Of a stretch of 39,218 bases of DNA, positions 1 to 8,581 are shown one piece after another. Within the stretch, counting starts at the first letter, position 1. The number at the start of each line of letters is the position of its first letter. The notes below the pieces were generated by a model. It was given only the letters and a program-made list of their open reading frames with translations, had not been told where the DNA came from and ran no database searches. A program made the translations under genes and the position numbers. Source of the DNA: Paludibacter sp. 221. Lineage in GTDB: Bacteria; Bacteroidota; Bacteroidia; Bacteroidales; Paludibacteraceae. The stretch covers positions 1-39,218 of the forward strand of contig NZ_QVMH01000019.1 in assembly GCF_010501035.1 (NCBI RefSeq), in the 5' to 3' direction.

Positions 1-1
1 T

Positions 2-778
2 AACCAACTGTGGAAAGTAACCGGAACTGTCGATAATTATATTTTGACCAGTAAAGATGGGCTGAACATAAAATTAGTATCTTCCGCTTTTCAGGCAACT
101 GCCGGAGAAGGTGATGTATTCGAATTTTTGCCTATTTATTCAGGAAGTTATGCCGGAAGCTTGGCTATCAAGCGTAAAGCTACTACAGCTAAAAATGCCT
201 TCAATCCAACAGGAGGATCAAATATAGGCAACCCAATCGGGGAGTATTATCTATATGATGGTGGCTGTGCTATCAAATTCGTTAAGTTGCTTTCTTCGGA
301 TGCTACCTTGAGTGCACTGACAGTTTCGGTGGGAGATTTAGACCCAGTGTTTGATGCTGCTACAGATACTTACAGCGTAAGTGTTGATAATTCTGTAACT
401 TCGATTGATATTACAGCTACAGCAACTGATGCTGAAGCTGAAGTGGTAGGTGATGGTACAAAGGATTTGAAGGTTGGCGAAAATCCATTTGAAATCACAG
501 TTACAGCAGAAGACGGAACAACTCAAACTTATACCGTTACAGTAACCAGAGCAAGCGGAGGTACAGGCTTGAATGATGCTACTGCCGATATCAACATTAG
601 CATTGCCAATGGAACGTTGACAGTGGAATTTGAAGGTGCTAAAGCAGTGAAACTATACTCGGTATCAGGATTGCTGGTTGACGATGCTACAGTAGTAGAT
701 ACTTATACAAAAGCATTGCAACAAGGTATTTATATGCTGACTGTTGATAATGTGACTTACAAGGTTTTTGTAAAATAA
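2..778 (+). CDS. C-terminal part of a T9SS-secreted protein (5' truncated by the window)
   Basis: The reading frame is open from base 2, so the gene starts outside the window; the TTG at 44 is not a convincing start. The first residues (NQLWKV) resemble the QKWKV/QKWRV motif in the N-terminal lectin-like modules of the proteins at 17259 and 28474, so this is probably a third protein with that module. A cadherin-like beta-sandwich segment follows (about 85 residues, from LSALTVSVGDLDPVF to YTVTVTRA, the PF12733 pattern). The last ~65 residues form a type IX secretion C-terminal sorting domain (VKLYSVSGLLV...GIYMLTV...YKVFVK). The protein would be carried across the outer membrane and anchored or released at the cell surface. 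No catalytic domain lies in the visible part. A strong terminator follows. Confidence 0.85.
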   Translation, partial: NQLWKVTGTVDNYILTSKDGLNIKLVSSAFQATAGEGDVFEFLPIYSGSYAGSLAIKRKATTAKNAFNPTGGSNIGNPIGEYYLYDGGCAIKFVKLLSSDATLSALTVSVGDLDPVFDAATDTYSVSVDNSVTSIDITATATDAEAEVVGDGTKDLKVGENPFEITVTAEDGTTQTYTVTVTRASGGTGLNDATADINISIANGTLTVEFEGAKAVKLYSVSGLLVDDATVVDTYTKALQQGIYMLTVDNVTYKVFVK

Positions 779-806
779 GAATATAAACCAAAAGCTATAC
801 TTATAA

Positions 807-841
807 ACAGCTGGTTGCCTCAGGCAACCGGCTGTTTTATT
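807..841 (+). terminator. Rho-independent terminator of the first gene
   Basis: A 13-bp stem (807-819 with 823-835, one G-T wobble) and a 3-nt loop are followed by TTTATTT. It starts 28 bases after the stop codon at 778. Confidence 0.85.
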
Positions 842-1001
842 TCATTAAAAAAAGGGGAATATATTTTACTAAGTATGCACCTTTTTAGCGCAAGTTTTTG
901 ACTTGTACTATCATTTTTTATAACAAGCAGCTCTTGTTTCAGGCACAAGTTTTGCTTCGCTAAACTTGCGTCAGATGTGTGTAAAACCTTGTTTTTTGTA
1001 T

Positions 1002-1118
1002 TAAACCTTAGTAATAGCGATAGGAAGCGAGTATCTTCAACCTTATTACCTTATTTCGCTGCTATTTGATAAGCCAATAAGGTTTGGTTTTATGAGACAT
1101 TAAAGTTACTAAGGTTTA
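1002..1118. repeat. Inverted repeat flanking about 90 bp in a gene-free stretch
   Basis: The 13-bp arm TAAACCTTAGTAA at 1002-1014 is exactly reverse-complemented at 1106-1118. A smaller nested pair, AACCTTATT near 1038 and AATAAGGTT near 1076, lies inside. It could be a degraded small insertion element or a folded RNA. The rest of 842-1001 is AT-rich with no gene. Confidence 0.55.
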
Positions 1119-1131
1119 TTTCTGAAAATAA

Positions 1132-1342
1132 GAGGTTGTTTAAATTTTACTCGCAAGATAAATTTAGGTGTTTTTTAGGGAAATTTTGACTTCATTTTAC
1201 GATTTTAGCGGGCTAAATGAGTAAAATGAGAGGTGAAATTCAGCTACGCTCAACTTCGTGTCACAAAAAAGGACATAATTTATTGCGAAAAAACAAATGT
1301 AAAACTATAACAGTTTCTTTGTGAGAAACTTAAAACAACCTC
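1132..1342. mobile_element. MITE-like element, 211 bp, with terminal inverted repeats and TAA duplication
   Basis: The ends are inverted copies: GAGGTTGTTT at 1132 matches AAACAACCTC ending at 1342, with imperfect pairing continuing to about 16 bp. The element is bordered on both sides by TAA (1129-1131 and 1343-1345), which fits a 3-bp target duplication. No reading frame of useful size lies inside. It also holds an internal hairpin (TCATTTTAC with GTAAAATGA). Three-base duplications and GAGG-type ends are known from IS5-related elements, so a non-autonomous derivative of such an element is the best guess; the parent IS is not in the window. Confidence 0.6.
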
Positions 1343-1433
1343 TAAGGTTTCATTATCAGATTAATCTGCTAACAAAATATACAATATCAGGCATACATTT
1401 TAAAATACATCCGTAAAAAATAAGATTCACATC

Positions 1434-2699
1434 ATGAAGAATACCATTACCGCTTTAATTTTAGGATTGTTTTTTCAGTTTGCGGCTATTGCCCAAAATG
1501 AAACCCCCATCGGATTGGGAGGGAATGCTTATATTACAAATAGTGTAAAAGACAAGCATATAAGGATAACAGATACCGGCATAAAAAACTGGACTGATAA
1601 GGACGAAATAATCAGTGTGTATTTCCATCTGTCCGAACCTCAGGTGCTGGATATATCGCTGGTGGCATCAGGCAAATCGGCGATAAATGTGAGTTGTATG
1701 GGCAAAACACATAAAGTAAAACTACACAACGATTCCTTATCAAAAGTAAAGGTCGGAAAATTCCAGGTAAAAGAGAGTGGATATGTCCGTGTGGATATAC
1801 AAGGAGCGAAAAAGAGTGGAGATGCTTTCGGCAATATAACAGAGTTGGTGCTGAACAATGCTAAGGGAAAAATTACCTATGTACATGATTTCTCCAACTA
1901 CTGGGGGCGTAGAGGCCCTTCGGTACACATGAAATATACTTTGCCGCAAGATACGGTAGAGTGGTTTTACAACGAGGTGACTGTGCCCAAAGAAGGAGAA
2001 ACAATGTGGAGCTATTACATGGCCAACGGATTTGGCGAAGGATATTTCGGGATGCAATACAACTCGGACAAGGAAAGGCGTGTTTTGTTCTCGGTATGGA
2101 GCCCTTTCCAAACCGACGATCCGAAATCCATTCCCGAAGAAGAACGCATTATTATGCTGCGCCGTGGCGAAGATGTTCATATCGGCGAGTTTGGCAACGA
2201 AGGCTCAGGAGGACAGAGTTTTCTGCGTTATAACTGGACTGCCGGCACTACTTATAAATTTTTGGCTCAGGTAAAACCCGACGGAAAAGGAAATACCGTT
2301 TATACAGCCTATTTTTATGCTACCGACGAAAACCGTTGGCGGTTGATAGCAAGTTTCTCCCGCCCTAAAACAAACACATGGTATCGGGGGGCACATTCTT
2401 TCTTAGAAAACTTTAGTCCTACCGGCGGATATAAAACACGTTTTGTAGAGTTTGGCAACCAGTGGGCACGGACGAAAAACGGCAACTGGATTGAACTGAC
2501 CGAAGGAACATTTACTTATGATGCTACCGCAGGGGCAGGTGTAAGGCTTGACTATCAGGGAGGCATAAAAGAAAACAACCGTTTTTATCTGAAAAACTGC
2601 GGTTTCTTCAATCAGAATACCGAATACCGAAGCGTTTTTCAACGCAAACCGGAGGGCAATCAGCCTGAGATTGATTTCGAGATGCTGGAAAACCTCTAA
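1434..2699 (+). CDS. Secreted DUF5077/DUF3472 protein
   Basis: A 421-residue protein with a Sec signal peptide (hydrophobic core about 5-18, likely cleavage after AIAQ). Residues about 22-150 look like a DUF5077 beta-sandwich (start IGLGGNAYITNSV). Residues about 165-405 match the DUF3472 pattern, with aromatic-rich stretches such as WSYYMANGFGEGYFGMQ and many Trp/Tyr residues. These families occur in Bacteroidota polysaccharide loci and are generally regarded as carbohydrate-active or binding, without a settled activity. There is no T9SS sorting domain and no lipobox, so periplasm is expected. It is flanked upstream by the MITE-like element and downstream by a 528-bp gap before the GH109-type gene. 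Confidence 0.8.
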   Translation: MKNTITALILGLFFQFAAIAQNETPIGLGGNAYITNSVKDKHIRITDTGIKNWTDKDEIISVYFHLSEPQVLDISLVASGKSAINVSCMGKTHKVKLHNDSLSKVKVGKFQVKESGYVRVDIQGAKKSGDAFGNITELVLNNAKGKITYVHDFSNYWGRRGPSVHMKYTLPQDTVEWFYNEVTVPKEGETMWSYYMANGFGEGYFGMQYNSDKERRVLFSVWSPFQTDDPKSIPEEERIIMLRRGEDVHIGEFGNEGSGGQSFLRYNWTAGTTYKFLAQVKPDGKGNTVYTAYFYATDENRWRLIASFSRPKTNTWYRGAHSFLENFSPTGGYKTRFVEFGNQWARTKNGNWIELTEGTFTYDATAGAGVRLDYQGGIKENNRFYLKNCGFFNQNTEYRSVFQRKPEGNQPEIDFEMLENL

Positions 2700-3227
2700 G
2701 TAACGTTAAAAGAATAACTTGGTAATTTTTCGGAACAAAATAGAGTAAAGGAACAAGAGGGTGAAAAAACTTTATAATACAGTTTCCAAACTGTCGTTTG
2801 TTCCATATTATTCAAATTGCCAACTTATTTTTTGCACATTGCCGAAACTGCTTGCTTTACATTTATTTTAATAGTTTATAATTTTTTTGACACAACTTAT
2901 ATTTAATCCCGCTAATGTCATCTAACGGGCTGATATTAGCGGGGTTATAGCATCGTCTCGTTTCCGGTAAACACTCCTCCTTATCCCTATCGGTTAACAA
3001 GTAAATGCAGAGCGTCATTTATCCTCCGGATTCGGAGGATAGAGGTGAATAAATAAATAAATTTTATTTTTATCTTTGATGTTGTAAATCAGGTATATAA
3101 TTTGAATTTTATAACCAATTGATAATCAGATGATTGAGTTTTTAGATTGTATTCCCATGTATACCTTATGTATACCTTTCATGTCGGGTTTTGAATCCAA
3201 GTAATAAATAGATAGAGAGCAAGAGGG
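2700..3227. other. Gene-free stretch with two hairpins
   Basis: No credible gene. Two palindromes stand out. AATCCCGCTAAT at 2905-2916 pairs with ATTAGCGGGGTT at 2935-2946 (one wobble). ATCCTCCG at 3021-3028 pairs with CGGAGGAT at 3033-3040 around GATT. Neither has a good T-tract, so they are not typical terminators. TATCTTTG at 3072-3079 looks like a Bacteroidota -7 box for the gene at 3228, but I see no matching -33 box. Confidence 0.5.
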
Positions 3228-4370
3228 ATGAAGAAAATCAGAACAGCATTTATAGGATTGGGATACAGGGGTGCGTCGCTCCTGAAACTCGTGGATAAAA
3301 TTGATGCTTACCACGTAGTAGCTATCGCAGAGCCCAATCCATTAGCATTATCCAATCTCAAGCATTGCCTTAGCGACGATGCGCCCCTCCTCGAAATTTA
3401 TTCGGATGGAGAGGAGGCTTATGTCGATATGTTGGAGAATGAGAAGGTTGACTTGGTTTTCATTTCGTCGCCTTGGCAGTTTCACTATGCACAAGCTACC
3501 GAAGCGTTGAGTGCAGGTTGCAATGTAGCCTTGGAGGTGAAGGGAAGCCTGTTCGAAGGGGAATATCAACGGCTACAACAATTGGCCGAGAGGAACAGGC
3601 TTAAAATTTATCCTCTGGAGAATACCGTATTCATGCGCAACGTGATGGCTATTGGGCGTATGGTAGAGGAGGATGTATTTGGAGAAATAATATTTGCCCA
3701 AGGGGGCTACCGGCACGATATCCGTGATGTGCTTATCGACGAGAAAGGCGAATATAAGCTACCTTGGCGGGCTGCATATTATGAAACCGAAAATGCCGAT
3801 ATATATCCTACCCATAGTGTAGCCCCCCTGTGCCTGATGCTTAAGATAAACAGGGGAAACTCGTTCAAATCGTTGACGTCCTTTGCTACAAAATCGGTGG
3901 GGTTGAAAACCAGAATGTCGGATTTGAAGTCGTCTGTGCCCAATTACGCATTGGGCGATGTAGTTACTACCGTAATCGGAACTTTGACCGGAGCGCAGAT
4001 AACCTTGTTTCACGATACTACCTTGCCTCGTCCTCGGTCCTTGTCATATGAGATACAAGGTACGCGAGGTGCTTGGAACGACGACCTGAAAAGCATATAT
4101 CTGGAAGGAATAAGCCCGTACGAACAATGGGAGCCGGAAGCGAAATATGTAGAAAGGTATGAGCATCCTTTTTGGGCGAAGTGGGGTAGGGAAGCCCTTG
4201 TGTACGACGAGCATCATCAGGGTATGGATTACATCATGCTGGTAGCTTTGGTAGCCGATTTCGTAGGCGAAGAAGTTTATCCCATCAATATAGCCGATTT
4301 AGCTACATGGGGCGATATATCTTTACTGTCGAAAAAATCCATTGCCGAGAGGCGTACGCTCGATTTGTAA
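3228..4370 (+). CDS. Gfo/Idh/MocA-fold protein of GH109 type (putative alpha-N-acetylgalactosaminidase)
   Basis: A 380-residue protein starting with a Rossmann motif, GLGYRG at 10-15, for NAD(H). GH109 enzymes hydrolyse alpha-N-acetylgalactosaminides by an NAD-dependent oxidation/elimination route. Family hallmarks seen here are ENTVFMRN, GGYRHDIRD (His163), YPTH (Tyr193 and His196, aligning from memory with the Tyr225/His228 pair proposed as catalytic in the Elizabethkingia enzyme), and HQGMDY near the C-terminus. Many GH109 proteins have a Tat signal; this one has none, so it would be cytoplasmic unless the start lies elsewhere. A general sugar dehydrogenase is the alternative. It converges on the methyltransferase gene, 8 bases away. 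Confidence 0.8.
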   Translation: MKKIRTAFIGLGYRGASLLKLVDKIDAYHVVAIAEPNPLALSNLKHCLSDDAPLLEIYSDGEEAYVDMLENEKVDLVFISSPWQFHYAQATEALSAGCNVALEVKGSLFEGEYQRLQQLAERNRLKIYPLENTVFMRNVMAIGRMVEEDVFGEIIFAQGGYRHDIRDVLIDEKGEYKLPWRAAYYETENADIYPTHSVAPLCLMLKINRGNSFKSLTSFATKSVGLKTRMSDLKSSVPNYALGDVVTTVIGTLTGAQITLFHDTTLPRPRSLSYEIQGTRGAWNDDLKSIYLEGISPYEQWEPEAKYVERYEHPFWAKWGREALVYDEHHQGMDYIMLVALVADFVGEEVYPINIADLATWGDISLLSKKSIAERRTLDL

Positions 4371-4378
4371 GAGTAGAT

Positions 4379-5098
4379 TTATGGCTTTAGAGTCAGTTCT
4401 GCTAAATATAGGTAGTGGTCGTCCTCAAATAATTTCTGACAGGCGAAACCTGATTTTTCAGCATATTCACAAAGCGTATCAAAGTCTACAAAAAGCCATT
4501 TGAATGGCTCTCCTTTGCTTTTTCCAAAGTTGAAGGTATATTCCAGTTCGCCGTAATACTCCCCATTCAAATCGAGCAAGACGCTTCCGTCTTCTTCCTC
4601 AAAAAGATAAATCAGGTCGGACGAATCCAGTATTATTTTGCCTTCGGGGTTGAGCAACTGTTTTGCTTGTTCGAAGAAATGTGGTAGGTTCTTTATTTGT
4701 CCTGTAATACCGATACCATTCATCAGCATCAAAAGGGTGTCGAACTTCTCACCTCGAAAGGTAAAGAAGTCTTGCCTTAGAACCTTTTTTATTCCTCTTT
4801 GCTGCATTACTTCTACCGCTCCGGTCGAAATGTCGATAGCTGTTACATCCGACCCCTGCTGTTGTAGCCAAAGTGCATGGCTTCCCGCTCCTGCACCGAT
4901 ATCTAAAACAGTACCTTGTACATGCGACAGTGCTTTTTGTTCTATCTCGGGCATGTTTCTGTACGAACGGAAAAAGGTTGAAACAGGCCATTTTTCGGTT
5001 TCGGCTATATCGCTTTCAACTGTGAAAACAGCATTTTTCTTTCCTTCCCAATAGGCAAGGAGTCCTTCGCCATATGTGTCGTTTGCTGTGGCTTTCAT
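4379..5098 (-). CDS. Class I SAM-dependent methyltransferase
   Basis: A 239-residue protein. Motif I, VLDIGAGAGSHALWL near residues 65-80, binds S-adenosylmethionine. The acidic end of beta2 follows (VTAIDIS), then a motif IV-like segment (FDTLLMLMNGIGITG) and the usual post-motif (LLNPEGKIILDSSD). The substrate cannot be read from the sequence. Its ATG begins one base after the stop codon of the upstream MFS gene, so the two are almost certainly co-transcribed and translationally coupled. Confidence 0.85.
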   Translation of the reverse strand: MKATANDTYGEGLLAYWEGKKNAVFTVESDIAETEKWPVSTFFRSYRNMPEIEQKALSHVQGTVLDIGAGAGSHALWLQQQGSDVTAIDISTGAVEVMQQRGIKKVLRQDFFTFRGEKFDTLLMLMNGIGITGQIKNLPHFFEQAKQLLNPEGKIILDSSDLIYLFEEEDGSVLLDLNGEYYGELEYTFNFGKSKGEPFKWLFVDFDTLCEYAEKSGFACQKLFEDDHYLYLAELTLKP

Positions 5099-5099
5099 A

Positions 5100-6299
5100 T
5101 CAACTCTTTTTGTGTAGTTTTACATTGGGTAGGAATATAGTTACGATACCCAGCAAGGGCAGGTAAGCACAGATATTGTAAACATACTCGATGCCTTTTA
5201 CGTCAGCCAGATTGCCTAATACAGCAGCGGCTATTCCTGCAATACCAAATGCCAGTCCGAAGAATAAACCGGATATTAACCCTACTTTGGTAGGTAGCAA
5301 CTCTTGTGCATACACAAGTATGGCGGAGAACGCAGAAGATAGGATAACTCCGATAAATATACTTAGTACACACGTCCAAAACAGGTTGGCGTGGGGGAGT
5401 AGTAGTGTGAATGGTGTTGCTCCGAGTATGGATGCCCATATTACGTATTTACGCCCGATACGGTCGCCTACAGGGCCGCCGATGAAAGTGCCCAATGCCA
5501 CTGCAAACAGAAAGGCAAACAGAAAAAACTGGGAGTGCTGTATGCTTACATCAAACTTCTCGATGAGGTAGAAGGTGTAGAAATTGGTAAGGCTTGCCAT
5601 GTACACGTATTTCGAGAAAATAAGTATCAGCAGGATGCACAAGGAGAAAATCACCGTTTTGCGGGGTAGGGCTGATGTTTTAGCAATAGTATGGACTTCT
5701 TGGCCCGATTTGATTCGTTTGAGCTTTTGGCTGTACCATTTGAATATGGGTAGTTTGAGAAAAATAGCTATAAATGCGGCTATGGCGAAAAACAGGATGT
5801 ATTTCTGTCCGTATGGGGCAATGATAAGTGCTGCCAGCAAAGGGCCTAACGAACTGCCGAAGTTTCCACCTACCTGAAATATGGACTGTGCAAGCCCGTG
5901 TTTGCCGCCCGATGCCAAATGGGTGAGCCGTGATGCTTCGGGGTGGATGATAGAAGAGCCTAATCCTACAAAAGCTACTGAAACCAGTACGAGGAACAAG
6001 GAGTTGGCATACGCAAGAAAGATAAGCCCGATACAGGTAAAAACTGTACCTATAATCAGATACAGGGGGCTTGGCTTTTTGTCGAACAGGAATCCGAACA
6101 GCGGCTGAAAGACTGATGCGCAAATTTGATAAACCAGCGTAATCAGCCCGATTTGAGCGAATGATAAAATCAGGTTTTCTTTCAGGATGGGATACACTGC
6201 CGATATTATCGACTGGAAAGCGTCATTTAGAAAATGTGCCAGGCTTAATGAGAATAATATGCTGAAAGTAATTTCCTTAGTTGGTTTAGTTTGTTCCAT
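5100..6299 (-). CDS. MFS transporter of the Fsr (fosmidomycin resistance) type
   Basis: A 399-residue inner-membrane protein with about 12 hydrophobic helices. The N-terminal signature AHFLNDAFQSIISAVYP and the GLGSSIIHPEASR segment are typical of Fsr-like major facilitator proteins, which export fosmidomycin and other compounds. The true substrate is unknown. It lies 56 bases downstream of the ABC-F gene and 1 base upstream of the methyltransferase gene on the same strand, so an ABC-F/MFS/methyltransferase operon is plausible. Confidence 0.85.
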   Translation of the reverse strand: MEQTKPTKEITFSILFSLSLAHFLNDAFQSIISAVYPILKENLILSFAQIGLITLVYQICASVFQPLFGFLFDKKPSPLYLIIGTVFTCIGLIFLAYANSLFLVLVSVAFVGLGSSIIHPEASRLTHLASGGKHGLAQSIFQVGGNFGSSLGPLLAALIIAPYGQKYILFFAIAAFIAIFLKLPIFKWYSQKLKRIKSGQEVHTIAKTSALPRKTVIFSLCILLILIFSKYVYMASLTNFYTFYLIEKFDVSIQHSQFFLFAFLFAVALGTFIGGPVGDRIGRKYVIWASILGATPFTLLLPHANLFWTCVLSIFIGVILSSAFSAILVYAQELLPTKVGLISGLFFGLAFGIAGIAAAVLGNLADVKGIEYVYNICAYLPLLGIVTIFLPNVKLHKKS

Positions 6300-6355
6300 A
6301 CAATCTCTTCTTCTATCTTTTATCTTGGTTCTTGACTCTAATGTCTATCTCGTAG

Positions 6356-7990
6356 CTATTTACGCTCTATTTCGCGTAGATTCATCATTTTCTTTTTTTC
6401 GAGGAAACCGTAAATATCTTCCAAGTGCTCGGTAACTTTTTGTTGTCCAAACTCGTAAACTTTCGTAACCAGCCCATCAAGGAAATCACGGTCGTGGGAG
6501 ACGACTATCAGTGTTCCGTCGAAATCGACCAAAGCCTGTTTTAGTATGTCCTTTGTTTTCATGTCGAGATGGTTTGTAGGCTCGTCGAGAATGAGCAGGT
6601 TTACCGGTTCGAGCAATAGCTTAATCATTGCCAGGCGTGTTCTCTCGCCTCCCGATAGTACTTTTACTTTCTTTTCAGAATCGTCCCTGCCAAACATGAA
6701 AGCCCCCAGTATGTCCCGTATTTTGGTACGGATATCTCCTACGGCAATATCGTCGATAGTTTGGAATACGGTTAAATCCTCGTCGAGCAGCGATGCCTGA
6801 TTTTGTGCAAAATAGCCTATTTTTACATTATGGCCTAAGCGCAGTTCTCCGTCGAAAGGTATTTCGTCCATGATGCACTTAACCAATGTGGATTTACCCT
6901 CGCCGTTTCTGCCAACGAAGGCTACTTTTTCTCCACGTTCGATAGTGAAATTGGCATTGGCAAATACGAGTTTATCGTCGTACGACTTGCTGAGGTTTTC
7001 GGTCATTACAGGATAGCTGCCCGAGCGTGGCGAAGGTGGAAAACGTAACTTCAATGCCGAAGTATCCAACTCGTCAACCTCTACCAGTTCCAGCTTTTCA
7101 AGCATTTTTACTCTGGACTGTACTTGCAGCGTTTTGGAGTAAGTGCCTTTGAAACGTTCGATAAATTCTTTGGTTTCGGCAATCATTTTTTGCTGTTCTT
7201 CGTATTGTTTTTGCTGTTGCTCGCGCCGTTCTTTCCGCAGTTCCAGATAGTGGGAGTATTTGGCTTTATAGTCGTAAATACGCCCCATTGTAACTTCTAT
7301 AGTGCGTGTAGTGATGTTGTCGACAAAAGCACGGTCGTGCGATATTACCACTACTGCCTTGGCCGTGTTGATAAGAAAATCTTCGAACCACTGTATCGAG
7401 TCTATATCCAGATGGTTTGTCGGCTCGTCCAGTAAAATAAGGTCGGGATTCTGCAACAGGATTTTAGCCAGTTCGATACGCATACGCCATCCTCCGCTGA
7501 ATTCGCTTGTTTTACGCTGAAAATCGGAACGCTCAAATCCCAGTCCTAACAGTGTTTTTTCTATGTCGGCATCAAAATTAGTTTCTTCTATGCTGTAGAA
7601 TTTTTCGCTAAGGGTCGAAACCTGCTCAATGAGTTGCATGTATTCGTCCGATTCGTAGTCGGTACGGCTCGTTAGTTCCTCGTTAATCCGTTCTATTTCT
7701 TTTTCTAATGCGTGTATTTGCGAGAAAGCCTGAGCTGTTTCTTCAAAAACGGTACGGCTATCCTCAGTCATTAGATGCTGAGGCAGATAAGCTATTCTGA
7801 AATCTTTTGGCATGGATACTTTCCCTTTGGAGGGTTCGCGCACACCTGCCAGTATTTTTAATAAAGTAGATTTTCCTGCACCGTTTTTGCCCATCAGTGC
7901 GATGCGGTCTTTAGGATTGATAACAAAAGAAACATCGGAGAAAAGAGTTGTTCCGCCAAACTCTACTGTAAGCCCGTCAACTGAAACCAT
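6356..7990 (-). CDS. ABC-F family ATPase (ribosome-associated)
   Basis: A 544-residue protein with two ABC modules and no membrane segments. The first Walker A is GKNGAGKST at 34-42; the first signature is SGGWRMR, followed by LLDEPTNHLD. The second module has GRNGEGKST, SGGERTR and LILDEPTNHLD. A charged linker rich in Glu, Gln, Arg and Lys (about 225-310) separates the modules, as expected for the P-site-tRNA interaction motif of ABC-F proteins, which act on the ribosome. It looks like a housekeeping member (YbiT/Uup-like) rather than an antibiotic-resistance member, but that cannot be settled here. The start ATG is at 7988-7990. Confidence 0.9.
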   Translation of the reverse strand: MVSVDGLTVEFGGTTLFSDVSFVINPKDRIALMGKNGAGKSTLLKILAGVREPSKGKVSMPKDFRIAYLPQHLMTEDSRTVFEETAQAFSQIHALEKEIERINEELTSRTDYESDEYMQLIEQVSTLSEKFYSIEETNFDADIEKTLLGLGFERSDFQRKTSEFSGGWRMRIELAKILLQNPDLILLDEPTNHLDIDSIQWFEDFLINTAKAVVVISHDRAFVDNITTRTIEVTMGRIYDYKAKYSHYLELRKERREQQQKQYEEQQKMIAETKEFIERFKGTYSKTLQVQSRVKMLEKLELVEVDELDTSALKLRFPPSPRSGSYPVMTENLSKSYDDKLVFANANFTIERGEKVAFVGRNGEGKSTLVKCIMDEIPFDGELRLGHNVKIGYFAQNQASLLDEDLTVFQTIDDIAVGDIRTKIRDILGAFMFGRDDSEKKVKVLSGGERTRLAMIKLLLEPVNLLILDEPTNHLDMKTKDILKQALVDFDGTLIVVSHDRDFLDGLVTKVYEFGQQKVTEHLEDIYGFLEKKKMMNLREIERK

Positions 7991-8083
7991 ATTTTTTGTT
8001 TTTTTTGAGCTTGCAAAGATAGCTTTTTTATCCGATTTAGTTTGATAGCCCTATTTTGATGCGTTTGCCCTATTTTGATACAA

Positions 8084-8150
8084 GGTAACCTCATCAAAAT
8101 TATATTTTAAGTACCCAATTCATCCAAGATATTGTTCTTTCGTTTTCCGG
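8084..8150. repeat. Degenerate direct repeat, copy 1 (about 65 bp)
   Basis: The stretch GGTAACCTCATCAAAATTAT...ATTGTTCTTTCGTTTTCCGG resembles 9620-9682 (GGTAACCCATTAAAATTACA...ATTGCTCTTTCGTTTCTCG) along its length, with scattered mismatches and small indels. Each copy lies just upstream of a minus-strand gene start (7990 and 9616), so it may be shared 5' regulatory sequence or the scar of a mobile repeat. Confidence 0.6.
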
Positions 8151-8216
8151 TTTCAAAGGGAGTTGCTTAAAAGCAAATAAGTAAATAGTTGTATGTTACA
8201 ATTACAATAGAGTTTA

Positions 8217-8297
8217 TATTCAATAGTCTATTATAAAGCTTATTTATAAATCATTATGGTATTAAAAGCTCCTGTAGGGAGCAAAGTTTGGTAATGT
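8217..8297. repeat. 81-bp direct repeat (second copy at 8501-8581)
   Basis: Both copies run from TATTCAATAG to GGTAATGT, are 81 bp long, and differ at only a handful of positions (for example CATTATGG versus CATCACAG). Each copy ends in the left arm of a stem-loop repeat. Confidence 0.8.
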
Positions 8298-8422
8298 GCG
8301 GGTTGCTCAATAATCCGGCGTGCCGTAGGTACGCGACAATTAGCGAGGAAGTTGCGTACCTACGGCACGCCCGCCATATCTAAAGATAGTATTTTACCAA
8401 ACTTCCACTCCTAACGGAGTGC
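8268..8422. repeat. REPIN-like repeat A (inverted arms, GTTTGGTA/TACCAAAC type)
   Basis: The left arm at 8268-8295 contains a small hairpin (GCTCC-TGTA-GGGAGC) followed by AAAGTTTGGTAAT. The right arm at 8395-8422 reads TACCAAACTT followed by a second hairpin (ACTCC-TAAC-GGAGT). Two palindromic units in inverted order is the layout of REPIN elements mobilised by RAYT transposases. No RAYT gene is in the window. Confidence 0.65.
8317..8371. repeat. Second inverted repeat nested inside repeat A
   Basis: The 18-bp arms at 8317-8334 (GGCGTGCCGTAGGTACGC) and 8354-8371 are perfect reverse complements around a 19-base spacer. The sequence family differs from the surrounding repeat A and is much richer in GC, which suggests a later insertion. 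Confidence 0.75.
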
Positions 8423-8500
8423 ATATATTTGAATTTTAATACATAAATCAATATAAAATACTAATAATCAAACATATAGCTTTTTATTGAATATAAACTC

Positions 8501-8581
8501 TATTCAATAGTTTATTATAAAGCTTATTTATAAATCATCACAGTATTAAAAGCTCCCGTAGAGAGCAAAGTTTGGTAATGT
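8501..8581. repeat. 81-bp direct repeat, second copy
   Basis: This is the partner of 8217-8297, same length and order. It overlaps the right end of the 19-bp inverted repeat at 8486-8504. Confidence 0.8.

Larger units (their letters stand above)
8206..8504. repeat. Inverted 19-bp ends enclosing a repeat cluster
   Basis: AATAGAGTTTATATTCAAT at 8206-8224 is exactly reverse-complemented at 8486-8504. The enclosed ~300 bp contain repeat A (8268-8422). This may be a small non-autonomous element or a repeat assembled by successive insertions. No coding potential is seen in 7991-8820. Confidence 0.6.

Noticed and set aside
1740-2180. Open frame of 146 codons on the minus strand
   Set aside because: It lies inside the DUF3472 gene, has no recognisable domain, and reads as low-quality antisense sequence.
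3021-3040. Terminator at the ATCCTCCG/CGGAGGAT palindrome
   Set aside because: It is over 300 bases past the DUF3472 stop codon and lacks a T-run on either side.
5680-6123. Open frame of 147 codons on the minus strand, different frame
   Set aside because: It is an out-of-frame shadow of the MFS gene, rich in Arg, Cys and His, with no family resemblance.
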